From assembly GCF_050113635.1 (NCBI RefSeq), contig NZ_JBNJLT010000002.1:310001-374000 (forward strand): a stretch of DNA of 64,000 nucleotides, read 5' to 3'. The notes beneath the pieces were generated by a model. The model saw only the letters and a list, made by a program, of their open reading frames with translations. It did not search any database and was not told the DNA's origin. This DNA comes from Marinimicrobium sp050113635 (GTDB lineage Bacteria; Pseudomonadota; Gammaproteobacteria; Pseudomonadales; Cellvibrionaceae). Position numbers and translations under genes: made by a program. Shown piece by piece: positions 26,164 through 33,959 of the stretch; positions within the stretch are counted from its first letter, which is position 1; every line of letters starts with the position of its first letter.

Positions 26164-28139
26164 GGCTGAATCATTGCCCCGTCTAAAGGGGATTAAGACG
26201 GTCGTTATTGTGTTTATCGCCATCTTTGTGGGCTGAATCATTGCCCCGTCTAAAGGGGATTAAGACATTTTGGAAAATACGCCCTTCTCTTCATTGAAAG
26301 GGCTGAATCATTGCCCCGTCTAAAGGGGATTAAGACCAATAAACTGATCGGAAAAACCATCGATTTCCATATGGCTGAATCATTGCCCCGTCTAAAGGGG
26401 ATTAAGACCAATCGCTTCGAGGACTTGCTGCTGACCCGGAGGGCTGAATCATTGCCCCGTCTAAAGGGGATTAAGACGATCGAATCTGAGACATGGACTC
26501 CGATATAGCGGGCTGAATCATTGCCCCGTCTAAAGGGGATTAAGACAGCTCGTCGCGCTCTTCTCGAAGCCTATCAATGGCTGAATCATTGCCCCGTCTA
26601 AAGGGGATTAAGACGCCTTGTACTCCCGGCAATGCCCATCCACACTTAGGCTGAATCATTGCCCCGTCTAAAGGGGATTAAGACTCGTCTGCGCGCTTCA
26701 TGCGGAGGCGTTCGATTGGCTGAATCATTGCCCCGTCTAAAGGGGATTAAGACCCCTCATCGACGCAATTACAGTACAGCTCACGGGGCTGAATCATTGC
26801 CCCGTCTAAAGGGGATTAAGACATTGTACGTTTAGTCCAGTAGGCGCGGGAATCAGGGCTGAATCATTGCCCCGTCTAAAGGGGATTAAGACCACAATAT
26901 CAAGCTTTTATGTCACGCAATTATGCGGCTGAATCATTGCCCCGTCTAAAGGGGATTAAGACGATTACTTATAATCGCATCCCGCGACACCCGGCCGGCT
27001 GAATCATTGCCCCGTCTAAAGGGGATTAAGACTTGGGTAGGTTGCCTTATCCTGTATGTATAAGGCTGAATCATTGCCCCGTCTAAAGGGGATTAAGACC
27101 CCACGTCAAAGGGTTTGGCTTCTTCTACAGGGGGCTGAATCATTGCCCCGTCTAAAGGGGATTAAGACAGGAAGGGAGAACCAAAGCAGCGGTAACCGTG
27201 GGCTGAATCATTGCCCCGTCTAAAGGGGATTAAGACTTTGCCAAAAGCGTTGGCCGCCAGTTCCAAAGTGGGCTGAATCATTGCCCCGTCTAAAGGGGAT
27301 TAAGACATCCGTGTAAAACCCATAATGTCCAGCTTCAGCCGGCTGAATCATTGCCCCGTCTAAAGGGGATTAAGACTCTGATTTTCGTACATTGTGTGTC
27401 TATCATGAGGCTGAATCATTGCCCCGTCTAAAGGGGATTAAGACACCCCAACCATGTTTTTTTCATCAATCCGCCGAGCGGGCTGAATCATTGCCCCGTC
27501 TAAAGGGGATTAAGACCCCGATTGCGCGTCTAGCCGCCGCCAGTCGATAGGCTGAATCATTGCCCCGTCTAAAGGGGATTAAGACAACGGACTGCCATTA
27601 CTTTACAGTTCGGACTAGGGCTGAATCATTGCCCCGTCTAAAGGGGATTAAGACTTGGAGTATCTGGACATGGCGTTGCCTTTTCCGTGGCTGAATCATT
27701 GCCCCGTCTAAAGGGGATTAAGACGGACACGTCACACCCCCTTGACGATCTCGTCAGGGCTGAATCATTGCCCCGTCTAAAGGGGATTAAGACTGTAGGG
27801 CCGCCAGGCTTTCCCAGCTGTGGGTGGCGGCTGAATCATTGCCCCGTCTAAAGGGGATTAAGACTCAATATCTACGTCCTTTCCCTCCCAAAACTCGGCT
27901 GAATCATTGCCCCGTCTAAAGGGGATTAAGACCTTGTAGCGTTCACCGTCTTCATCTTCAGCGTAGGGCTGAATCATTGCCCCGCCTAAAGGGGATTAAG
28001 ACCGCTTTACCCAGTTCCTCTACCGCGTCCCGCGGCTGAATCATTGCCCCGCCTAAAGGGGATTAAGACCTTTCAGAATCTCTTCCTGCGTGTATTCGTA
28101 GAGGGCTGAATCATTGCCCCGCCTAAAGGGGATCAATCT
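26164..28139 (+). CRISPR. CRISPR array, 29 repeats / 28 spacers, type III-B
   Basis: The repeat is 36 bases, starting GGCTGAATCATTGCCCCGTC and ending AAAGGGGATTAAGAC. Repeats 1-26 are identical; repeats 27 and 28 have C in place of T after GCCCCG; repeat 29 (28104) has the same change and a ruined 3' end (GATCAATCT). Spacers are 31-36 bases and all differ by eye. CCCC/GGGG can form a short stem, and cutting after it would leave the 8-base handle ATTAAGAC. Identical leader-side repeats suggest active or recent acquisition from the leader end. I found no spacer matching another part of this window, but matches to phages cannot be tested here. Confidence 0.98.
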
Positions 28140-28233
28140 GTTATCTGCGATTTTCGCAAGCTTGCCAAATACTCATATGCGTCAATACGAAGCTAGAATT
28201 CTCTCATCGTTATCAGAAAGCACCGAAATCGTT

Positions 28234-28611
28234 ATGAATATGACCTCCACCCAGAAACAGAAGTGTCACACCATCATCCACTCCTCTGCACTGGCTGCTG
28301 GAGCAGGTAATATCTCTCCAGTACCAGGCACGGGATTAGCGGCAGACACTTTAGCACTCACCAGTATGGCGGTTGGGTTGGCCACGGTGTTTGGTGCCGA
28401 TCTCTCTAAGGAAGCTGCTCGAGCCCTGGCGTTTTCTGCTATCAAAAACACCACACTTAAGCAGCCGGTCAAAGTGATCAGCAAGGAATTATCCAAAATA
28501 ATTCCGTGGCTTGGACAGCTGGTTTCTCCGGCCGTGAGTATTGGGCTGGTAGAAGCCGCTGGGTGGACTATGGCAGAAGAAATGGCTCAGCGCACCCAGG
28601 AGGTAAAATGA
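28234..28611 (+). CDS. Small glycine-rich hydrophobic protein next to the CRISPR array
   Basis: A 125-residue protein I do not recognise for certain. After a charged start (TSTQKQKCH) come two Gly/Ala-rich hydrophobic stretches: ALAAGAGNISPVPGTGLAAD leading into LALTSMAVGLATVFG (about residues 19-55), and IIPWLGQLVSPAVSIGLVEA near the C-terminus. The pattern is loosely like DUF697/YcjF-type membrane-associated segments. ATG at 28234 is used, but 28240 and 28177 are possible and no strong ribosome site is visible. The reading frame continues upstream into the last repeat. Its stop overlaps the csx16 start, so it is the first gene of the adaptation-side operon. Membrane-active accessory protein is only an inference. 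Confidence 0.6.
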   Translation: MNMTSTQKQKCHTIIHSSALAAGAGNISPVPGTGLAADTLALTSMAVGLATVFGADLSKEAARALAFSAIKNTTLKQPVKVISKELSKIIPWLGQLVSPAVSIGLVEAAGWTMAEEMAQRTQEVK

Positions 28612-28940
28612 TTTACTTCATTACTCGCCACTCAGGTGCACTGGAGTGGTTGCAGCAGCAGGTTGCAGAACCAGCAGTGCATATTTCACATTTGTCAGAC
28701 ATTAGCTCTATTTCACATGGAGATACCGTAATTGGCACTTTACCGGTGAACCTGGTGGCCACCCTATGCAAGCGTGGCGTCCGCTATCTACATCTGGAAG
28801 TAAGTCCTCCACCACACCTTCGTGGCCAGGAGTTATCGGCCAAACAGCTGTCCGAGTTGGATACAGTATTGGTGGAGTATTTTGCGTATGCACCATGCCC
28901 GGACGAATGGATTTTAGAACGCGCCTGTGAGCTGGAGTAA
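28608..28940 (+). CDS. csx16: CRISPR-associated protein Csx16 (VVA1548 family)
   Basis: A 110-residue protein beginning MIYFITRHSGALEWLQQQ, the signature of Csx16/VVA1548 proteins, and continuing GDTVIGTLPVNLVATLCKRG. Csx16 is found only with type III systems and has been proposed or reported to be a ring nuclease that removes cyclic oligoadenylate. ATG at 28608 follows CAGGAGGT and overlaps the preceding stop (ATGA). It would be the second putative cOA-handling protein of the locus, far from the NE0113-type gene at the other end. Confidence 0.85.
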   Translation: MIYFITRHSGALEWLQQQVAEPAVHISHLSDISSISHGDTVIGTLPVNLVATLCKRGVRYLHLEVSPPPHLRGQELSAKQLSELDTVLVEYFAYAPCPDEWILERACELE

Positions 28941-28945
28941 AAGTG

Positions 28946-29227
28946 ATGACACGGCTACTTTATCTTGTCGCCTATGATGTCCGTAATCCGAAACGTTTGC
29001 GCCTGGTCCACCGCGTACTTAAAGACTTCGCCTGCGGAGGCCAGAAGTCTGCGTTTGAGTGTTACCTGACACAGGCTGAACATGATGAGTTGACAACGCG
29101 AGTAGAGGAGTGCATGGATACCGACGAGGACGCCCTATTGGTGATTCGCCTGACCGACCGGGACAGCGTATCCACAATGGGTATTGCGGTAAAACCCGCT
29201 GACGAACTCTATACCTACCTAGGGTAA
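28946..29227 (+). CDS. cas2: CRISPR adaptation protein Cas2 (first copy)
   Basis: A 93-residue ferredoxin-fold protein. LYLVAYDVRNPKRLRLVHRVL carries the conserved first-strand Asp (YDV), and CGGQKSAFECYLT matches the QxSVF/FE strand of Cas2. Cas2 dimers bridge Cas1 dimers in spacer integration. ATG at 28946 is chosen; a GTG at 28943 adds one Met-equivalent. It lies 5 bases after csx16 and 31 bases before the cas1 ATG. It is only distantly similar to the second Cas2 at 31005. Confidence 0.9.
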   Translation: MTRLLYLVAYDVRNPKRLRLVHRVLKDFACGGQKSAFECYLTQAEHDELTTRVEECMDTDEDALLVIRLTDRDSVSTMGIAVKPADELYTYLG

Positions 29228-29258
29228 TACAGTTAAGGCAATGCATGGGAGGTTTTCA

Positions 29259-30251
29259 ATGGAAACGCTGTATATAGATCGCAAAGGTTCCGAGCTGGAG
29301 ATTCAAGGGAGCCGGTTACAGGTACGAGTGCCCGGCCCCCAAAGGCCTTTTTCTACACCATTGAACCTGCTGGAATTTCTGGTTATCAGTGCTTCAGTGC
29401 AGTTTTCTTCCACCCTGCTTTCCCGACTGACCCAGGAGGGGATCACCGCGGTATTCCTGAACCCGCGTAAAGAGGAAGCCACCAGCATTGCCTACGGCTT
29501 ACTGCACAACGCCGCCGAACGACGGCTGATGCAGTATCGTGCTATTAGCAGTGACTCTCTCTCGTTGTGCTATTCCATTGCGCTGGTGAAACAGAAGTTG
29601 CGTGGCCAGCGAGCCATGCTGCAACGTGCACTGCGGCGTCGCCCGGATCAGCGCCGCACTTTGTCCAAGGGTATTGAACGTCTGGCCAGCCTGGAGCCTC
29701 GGCTGGGGAACGTGGCTAACACAAGCTCGCTGCGAGGTATCGAAGGGGCTGGTGCCGCAATGTATTTTGAAGCCTTCCAGTGCCTTTTTGCACCACGCCT
29801 GGAGTTCACTGGACGCAACCGTCGGCCACCGCGAGACCCGGTAAATGTGATACTGTCACTCACCTATACATTGATGCATGCCGAAGCCATTCGCGTGCTT
29901 GTATCCATTGGTTTTGACCCACAATTGGGAGTGTATCATCTGCCCAGTTTTGGCCGTGAGTCGTTAGCCTGCGATTTACTGGAAATGTATCGGCCAATCA
30001 TCGAGTACTGGATATGGCGCTTGTTTGCCAGGGAGACTTTACGCCTGGACCACTTCTCTCTTTCATCAGCCCCGGACAAGCCTTGTATTCTGGGCAAAGC
30101 GGGGCGTAAGGAGTATTACCAAAACTATGAATACCAGGCTCGCCTGTGGAGGAAGATGCTCCGCCGCACGGCACGCCATTGGTTAACCCGGCTTCAGAAC
30201 GACACCCTTCAGTTATCAGTAACTGAGCGCGTACCCGGAGCTATAACATGA
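29259..30251 (+). CDS. cas1: CRISPR integrase Cas1
   Basis: A 330-residue Cas1, the metal-dependent integrase of spacer acquisition. The N-terminal beta domain ends about residue 90, and a helical C-terminal domain holds the active-site residues E162 (SLRGIEGAGAAMYF), H227 (GVYHLPSFGRES) and D239 (LACDLLEMYRP). GGGAGG before the ATG at 29259 decides the start over the ATG at 29241. No reverse transcriptase or Cas6 domain is fused to it. The stop overlaps the start of the second Cas1-like gene. Confidence 0.93.
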   Translation: METLYIDRKGSELEIQGSRLQVRVPGPQRPFSTPLNLLEFLVISASVQFSSTLLSRLTQEGITAVFLNPRKEEATSIAYGLLHNAAERRLMQYRAISSDSLSLCYSIALVKQKLRGQRAMLQRALRRRPDQRRTLSKGIERLASLEPRLGNVANTSSLRGIEGAGAAMYFEAFQCLFAPRLEFTGRNRRPPRDPVNVILSLTYTLMHAEAIRVLVSIGFDPQLGVYHLPSFGRESLACDLLEMYRPIIEYWIWRLFARETLRLDHFSLSSAPDKPCILGKAGRKEYYQNYEYQARLWRKMLRRTARHWLTRLQNDTLQLSVTERVPGAIT

Positions 30252-31003
30252 ACGATGTTGCATTGACCTCGTTGGTTATCGACAGCCGAAAGTTGTGTCT
30301 CATAGCAATGGACGGCCCGGCCCTTAAAGTAATCATGCAAAGGCACAGCCCCGTTCTGTTCCCTTTACGCCGACTGCTCCGCATCCACATACTCGGCACA
30401 CCGGGCAAAGGCATGGATGCCCTGCTATTCTGTGCCGAACAACAAGTGCCCGTGGCGTTCTTCCACTTTAATGGTCGACTGCGGTGTCGACTGCATCCGG
30501 CTTCAGGGGCACCCAGTCTGATGGATCACTGGTTTGAGCATGTGGAGTTTGATCCTCAAATGAGTCAACTATACGATGAATGGGCACTAAACCAGCGGCT
30601 GTATGTCATGTCTCAGTTAGGAGTCAATGCTGGAAACTGCCCGTCACGGAAAAAACTGTTAGAAGAAACACTTCGCGGTTATTGCCGCCAACAGCTTGGA
30701 AGGGAAAGATTAAAAGATGCGTTAGAGTGGCTGAACGGGCTGTTATGTTTTCACCTCGAGCACACTATTGATGAGTTTGGCTTTTCCCAGCAACGAGGTC
30801 GCCAGAAGCTCTTAGCGGATATCAAGCCCATTTGCGACCTTTGGCTGCTACACGCTCTAGCCGGACGTCTACAACAGAAAAGAAAGCTCAGGGTATCCGC
30901 ACAGAGCATGATGGAATTTTATCAGCAGCAAGCAAGGTCACTTGAGTTTTCCATACGGCGAATGCTTGTTCAACTGACCAACATTCTGGAGTCGCTGGTT
31001 TAA
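30248..31003 (+). CDS. Second Cas1-like protein, apparently lacking the catalytic Glu/His
   Basis: A 251-residue protein whose N-terminal part has the Cas1 beta-domain pattern: LVIDSRKLCLIAMDGPALKV, PLRRLLRIHILG and DALLFCAEQQVPVAFFHFNG. The C-terminal half (ALEWLNGLLCFHLEHTIDEFG, QKLLADIKPICDLWLLHALA) can be laid over the Cas1 helical domain. However, the stretch holding the catalytic His is missing, and no GxEG motif replaces the catalytic Glu; only an Asp (D191) lines up. It is about 80 residues shorter than its neighbour. ATG overlaps the cas1 stop (ATGA) with GGAG upstream. A structural or heterodimer role is inference. Confidence 0.7.
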   Translation: MNDVALTSLVIDSRKLCLIAMDGPALKVIMQRHSPVLFPLRRLLRIHILGTPGKGMDALLFCAEQQVPVAFFHFNGRLRCRLHPASGAPSLMDHWFEHVEFDPQMSQLYDEWALNQRLYVMSQLGVNAGNCPSRKKLLEETLRGYCRQQLGRERLKDALEWLNGLLCFHLEHTIDEFGFSQQRGRQKLLADIKPICDLWLLHALAGRLQQKRKLRVSAQSMMEFYQQQARSLEFSIRRMLVQLTNILESLV

Positions 31004-31004
31004 C

Positions 31005-31274
31005 ATGGCTCACTACCTCGTCTGCTACGATATTGCTAACCCCAGAAGGCTGGGGAGAGTGCACAGGCGGGTTATAAAACATGCTCTGTTTATCCAGTTT
31101 TCCGTTTATTACCTGCAAGGCACCAGGCAGTCGGTAGAGGCACTGATGGATGACTTGCGGGAAGTCATCGACGAGGGACATGACGACATCCGTATTTATG
31201 CCATAAAGCCCTTATCAGGTGCACTCCACAAGGGCTGTTCTTGGTTACCGGAAGGCATCGAGCTATTCGAATAA
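31005..31274 (+). CDS. cas2: CRISPR adaptation protein Cas2 (second copy)
   Basis: An 89-residue Cas2. YLVCYDIANPRRLGRVHRRV has the conserved Asp, and FIQFSVYYLQGTRQSVEAL fits the QxSVY strand, with DDIRIYAIKPL next. It starts 1 base after the stop of the Cas1-like gene and ends the adaptation operon. It is clearly diverged from the first Cas2, so not a recent duplicate. Pairing of cas1-cas2 on each side gives the order cas2-cas1-cas1'-cas2'. Confidence 0.9.
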   Translation: MAHYLVCYDIANPRRLGRVHRRVIKHALFIQFSVYYLQGTRQSVEALMDDLREVIDEGHDDIRIYAIKPLSGALHKGCSWLPEGIELFE

Positions 31275-31401
31275 TTCTACCCACATCTCACCCAAAATTC
31301 TTTCAACCCATTGTTTTATATGGATTTTTAATCTCAACAGAGAAATCAAGACGCCCTCAACACCCCTCACAACCCCAAGGCAGCCATTTTAAGCTCTCAA
31401 A

Positions 31402-31416
31402 TGAAAACAATTATCA
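31402..31416 (+). promoter_or_regulatory. Possible Fur box before the siderophore receptor
   Basis: TGAAAACAATTATCA fits the 7-1-7 Fur pattern (perfect ATTATCA right half, weaker left half) and lies about 90 bases before the receptor ATG. The 31275-31504 spacer is otherwise AT-rich with no gene. Confidence 0.45.
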
Positions 31417-31504
31417 AATGCTTCTAAATTCTCATTTTAGTGTGTAGAATGCGGTCTCCTTAAGCTTTTGCCTACGGACTTACAACAATCAGGAGACAGT
31501 ACCG

Positions 31505-33889
31505 ATGAAATGCACACTTCCCGCTTCTCTAGTGGCGCTGGGGCTCGCCACAGCGGCCAGCCAGGCAACTCTGGCACAGTCTGCCGGGCAGGCAGATCCT
31601 TCCGAAATGGAAACCATCGTGGTCACGGCAACCGGCTTTGAGCAGAAAATTACCTCCGCTCCAGCCAGTATTTCGGTGATTACCGATACCGAAATTCGCA
31701 CCCGCCCCTTCACTTCTCTTCTGGATGCGGTGAAGTACCAGGAAGGCATTGATATCGGCACTACCCGGGACAAAAGCGGCCAGGGCAGCATCAGCATGCG
31801 CGGGCTCACGGGGGAATACACGCTGCTGTTGATCGATGGACGTCGGCAGAACAACCACGGTGATATCTACCCGAACAATTTCGGTGGCAATGCGTTTGGC
31901 CATATGCCACCACTGGATGCCATTGAACGTATCGAGGTTATTCGCGGGCCGGCATCCACCCTGTACGGTGCCGACGCTCTGGGCGGTGTGATCAATGTCA
32001 TCACCAAGAAAACCACTGACCGGTGGATGGGTTCCATCAGCTTCGGGCGCAGCCTGCAAGGGGATGACCAGTTCGGTGATGACATTACGACGGACTTCTC
32101 CGTGATGGGACCACTGATTCCCAACACATTGAATCTGGCCCTGCGCGGTAGTGTGTATGAACAGCTGGCCTCCTCTCCAGAGTTCGAACCCGCTGTAGAC
32201 CCCAATGGCGATGTGCACTACCGCTCGCTCGGCTTTGGCGGTGGCGGCAAGACGGTGGACAACACCAACCAGCAGTACGGGCTGTCACTGGTGTATACCC
32301 CCAGCCAGAAACACACTATCCGTTTCGACTACGACTCCTCCAACCAGGAGTATGACAACACACCGTCCTACGATATCAACAGTGACGAGATTACCTACCC
32401 GCTCGGCACCAAGGATAATATCGACTCCATCTGGCAAGCCGATGGAGACACCGGGCAAGTCATGCCCCGCGCCGGCTATGCCGCCGACCAGGAGTTTAAC
32501 CGTGACTGGTGGTCACTGAGCCACGAGGGCGAGTGGGGCTTTGCCGACAGCTTTGTCTCATTGGCTTATGTAGACACCAGCAACGACGGCCGCACACTGC
32601 CACTGACCGTCAGCGAACGGCAACGGCTGCAGGAAATGTACGATGGCACCGGCGACTATGCGGGGCTGGATGAAGAGGAGCGCCAAGAGCTGGCGGAGGC
32701 GACGTTCCTGCCCCGTCCCAAGCGCCCGCTGGAGAGCAGCCAATATACGCTGGATGCCCGCCTGGATATCCCGGTCAAGGACTTTGCCGGGGAGCACCTG
32801 CTGGTGATCGGTGGTCAGGTGATCGACGGCGAACTGGAGGATGGTGTATTCGGCATGGAGGATAACCGTACCGACGGTATCCAGGAACAAAAAATGTATT
32901 CGCTGTTTGTAGAAGACAACTGGACCCCAGTGGACCCGTTCACCTTGACCGCCGGGGTCCGATACGATGACCACGATACTTTCGGCAACCAGGTGTCCCC
33001 GCGCCTGTACGGCGTTTATACCCTGAGCGAGCAATGGACTGTGAAGGGTGGCGTGAGCACTGGCTACAAGACACCGCAAACGACCGATCTCTATGATGGC
33101 ATCACCGGTTTCGGTGGTCAGGGTACATCGCCTTTTGCGGGCAACCCCGAGCTGGAGCCGGAGACCAGCGTCAACAGTGAAGTGGCGTTGTACTGGAGCG
33201 CACGCGGACACAACTTCAACATCACCTACTTCAACACCGAATTCAAAGACAAGATTGCCAGCGGAGACACGGTCTATAGCTGTGAAGTCACCGGTGGAGT
33301 ACGTCCCTGCGTGAACCTCGGCGCCTATGATGACCTGGGATACACAACGTACAGCCAGAAAATCAATATTGACCGGGTGGACATCCAGGGTGTAGAAGTG
33401 GCCGGACGGGTCCAGTTCTCCACCAACTGGTCACTGAATGCCAACTACACCTGGACAGACAGTGAGCAGAAAAGCGGGGCTCAGGAAGGCCAGCCACTAA
33501 CATATACGGCAGAGCACATGGCAAATGCCACTCTTAACTGGGACCCGACCAGCGACTTGAGCGTGTTTTTGCAGGCGGAATTGCGCTCGGACCGTTACCG
33601 CGGTTGGGACAGCACACTGGACAAGCCCCAGTATTACAAGAATTACGAAGTGCTTAATCTAGGGGCACGCTATCAAATTACGGAAAACGTCAGCGTGACC
33701 GGTCGCATCAATAACTTATTGGATGAAGACTTCACCTCTTACACGACCGAATACATCGACTTGAACAATAACGGCGTTTATGAATACGCTACGGGCCGTG
33801 GCGCGGTCAGTGAAGTGATATTCACCGATGACTACAACGTCAAGGACAAAGCCCGCAATTTCTGGGTCAGTGTCAACGTGTCGTTCTAA
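31505..33889 (+). CDS. TonB-dependent siderophore receptor, FepA/IrgA/CirA-like
   Basis: A 794-residue outer-membrane receptor. Signal peptide ends about AQSAGQ; the TonB box region is METIVVTATGFEQ. The plug domain (to about residue 180) has SISMRGLTGEYTLLLIDGR and IERIEVIRGPASTLYGADAL then GGVINVITKK, strongly like catecholate-siderophore receptors. The rest is a 22-strand beta-barrel ending in aromatic VSVNVSF. The preceding Fur-like box suggests iron control. It shares clear plug similarity with the receptor at 59598-61868 but lacks its STN domain. It converges on a phosphoesterase gene, with a bidirectional terminator between them. Confidence 0.9.
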   Translation: MKCTLPASLVALGLATAASQATLAQSAGQADPSEMETIVVTATGFEQKITSAPASISVITDTEIRTRPFTSLLDAVKYQEGIDIGTTRDKSGQGSISMRGLTGEYTLLLIDGRRQNNHGDIYPNNFGGNAFGHMPPLDAIERIEVIRGPASTLYGADALGGVINVITKKTTDRWMGSISFGRSLQGDDQFGDDITTDFSVMGPLIPNTLNLALRGSVYEQLASSPEFEPAVDPNGDVHYRSLGFGGGGKTVDNTNQQYGLSLVYTPSQKHTIRFDYDSSNQEYDNTPSYDINSDEITYPLGTKDNIDSIWQADGDTGQVMPRAGYAADQEFNRDWWSLSHEGEWGFADSFVSLAYVDTSNDGRTLPLTVSERQRLQEMYDGTGDYAGLDEEERQELAEATFLPRPKRPLESSQYTLDARLDIPVKDFAGEHLLVIGGQVIDGELEDGVFGMEDNRTDGIQEQKMYSLFVEDNWTPVDPFTLTAGVRYDDHDTFGNQVSPRLYGVYTLSEQWTVKGGVSTGYKTPQTTDLYDGITGFGGQGTSPFAGNPELEPETSVNSEVALYWSARGHNFNITYFNTEFKDKIASGDTVYSCEVTGGVRPCVNLGAYDDLGYTTYSQKINIDRVDIQGVEVAGRVQFSTNWSLNANYTWTDSEQKSGAQEGQPLTYTAEHMANATLNWDPTSDLSVFLQAELRSDRYRGWDSTLDKPQYYKNYEVLNLGARYQITENVSVTGRINNLLDEDFTSYTTEYIDLNNNGVYEYATGRGAVSEVIFTDDYNVKDKARNFWVSVNVSF

Positions 33890-33910
33890 ACAGGTTTCGA
33901 CACAGCAATA

Positions 33911-33947
33911 AAAAACTCACGGTGCCGCCGGTACCGTGAGTTTTTTA
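33911..33947. terminator. Bidirectional rho-independent terminator
   Basis: AAAAACTCACGGT and ACCGTGAGTTTTT form a perfect 13-bp stem with a 9-base loop, with A/T runs on both sides. It serves the receptor (plus) and the phosphoesterase (minus). Confidence 0.9.
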
Positions 33948-33959
33948 TTAATGACGATG

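Noticed and set aside
26311..26508. Open reading frames with repeated PRLKGIKT inside the array
   Set aside because: They are translations of the CRISPR repeat itself; no ribosome site, and periodicity equals repeat plus spacer.
29259..30251. Reverse-transcriptase-Cas1 fusion
   Set aside because: Cas1 is of normal length with no RT motif (such as YADD) in it or in neighbouring genes.
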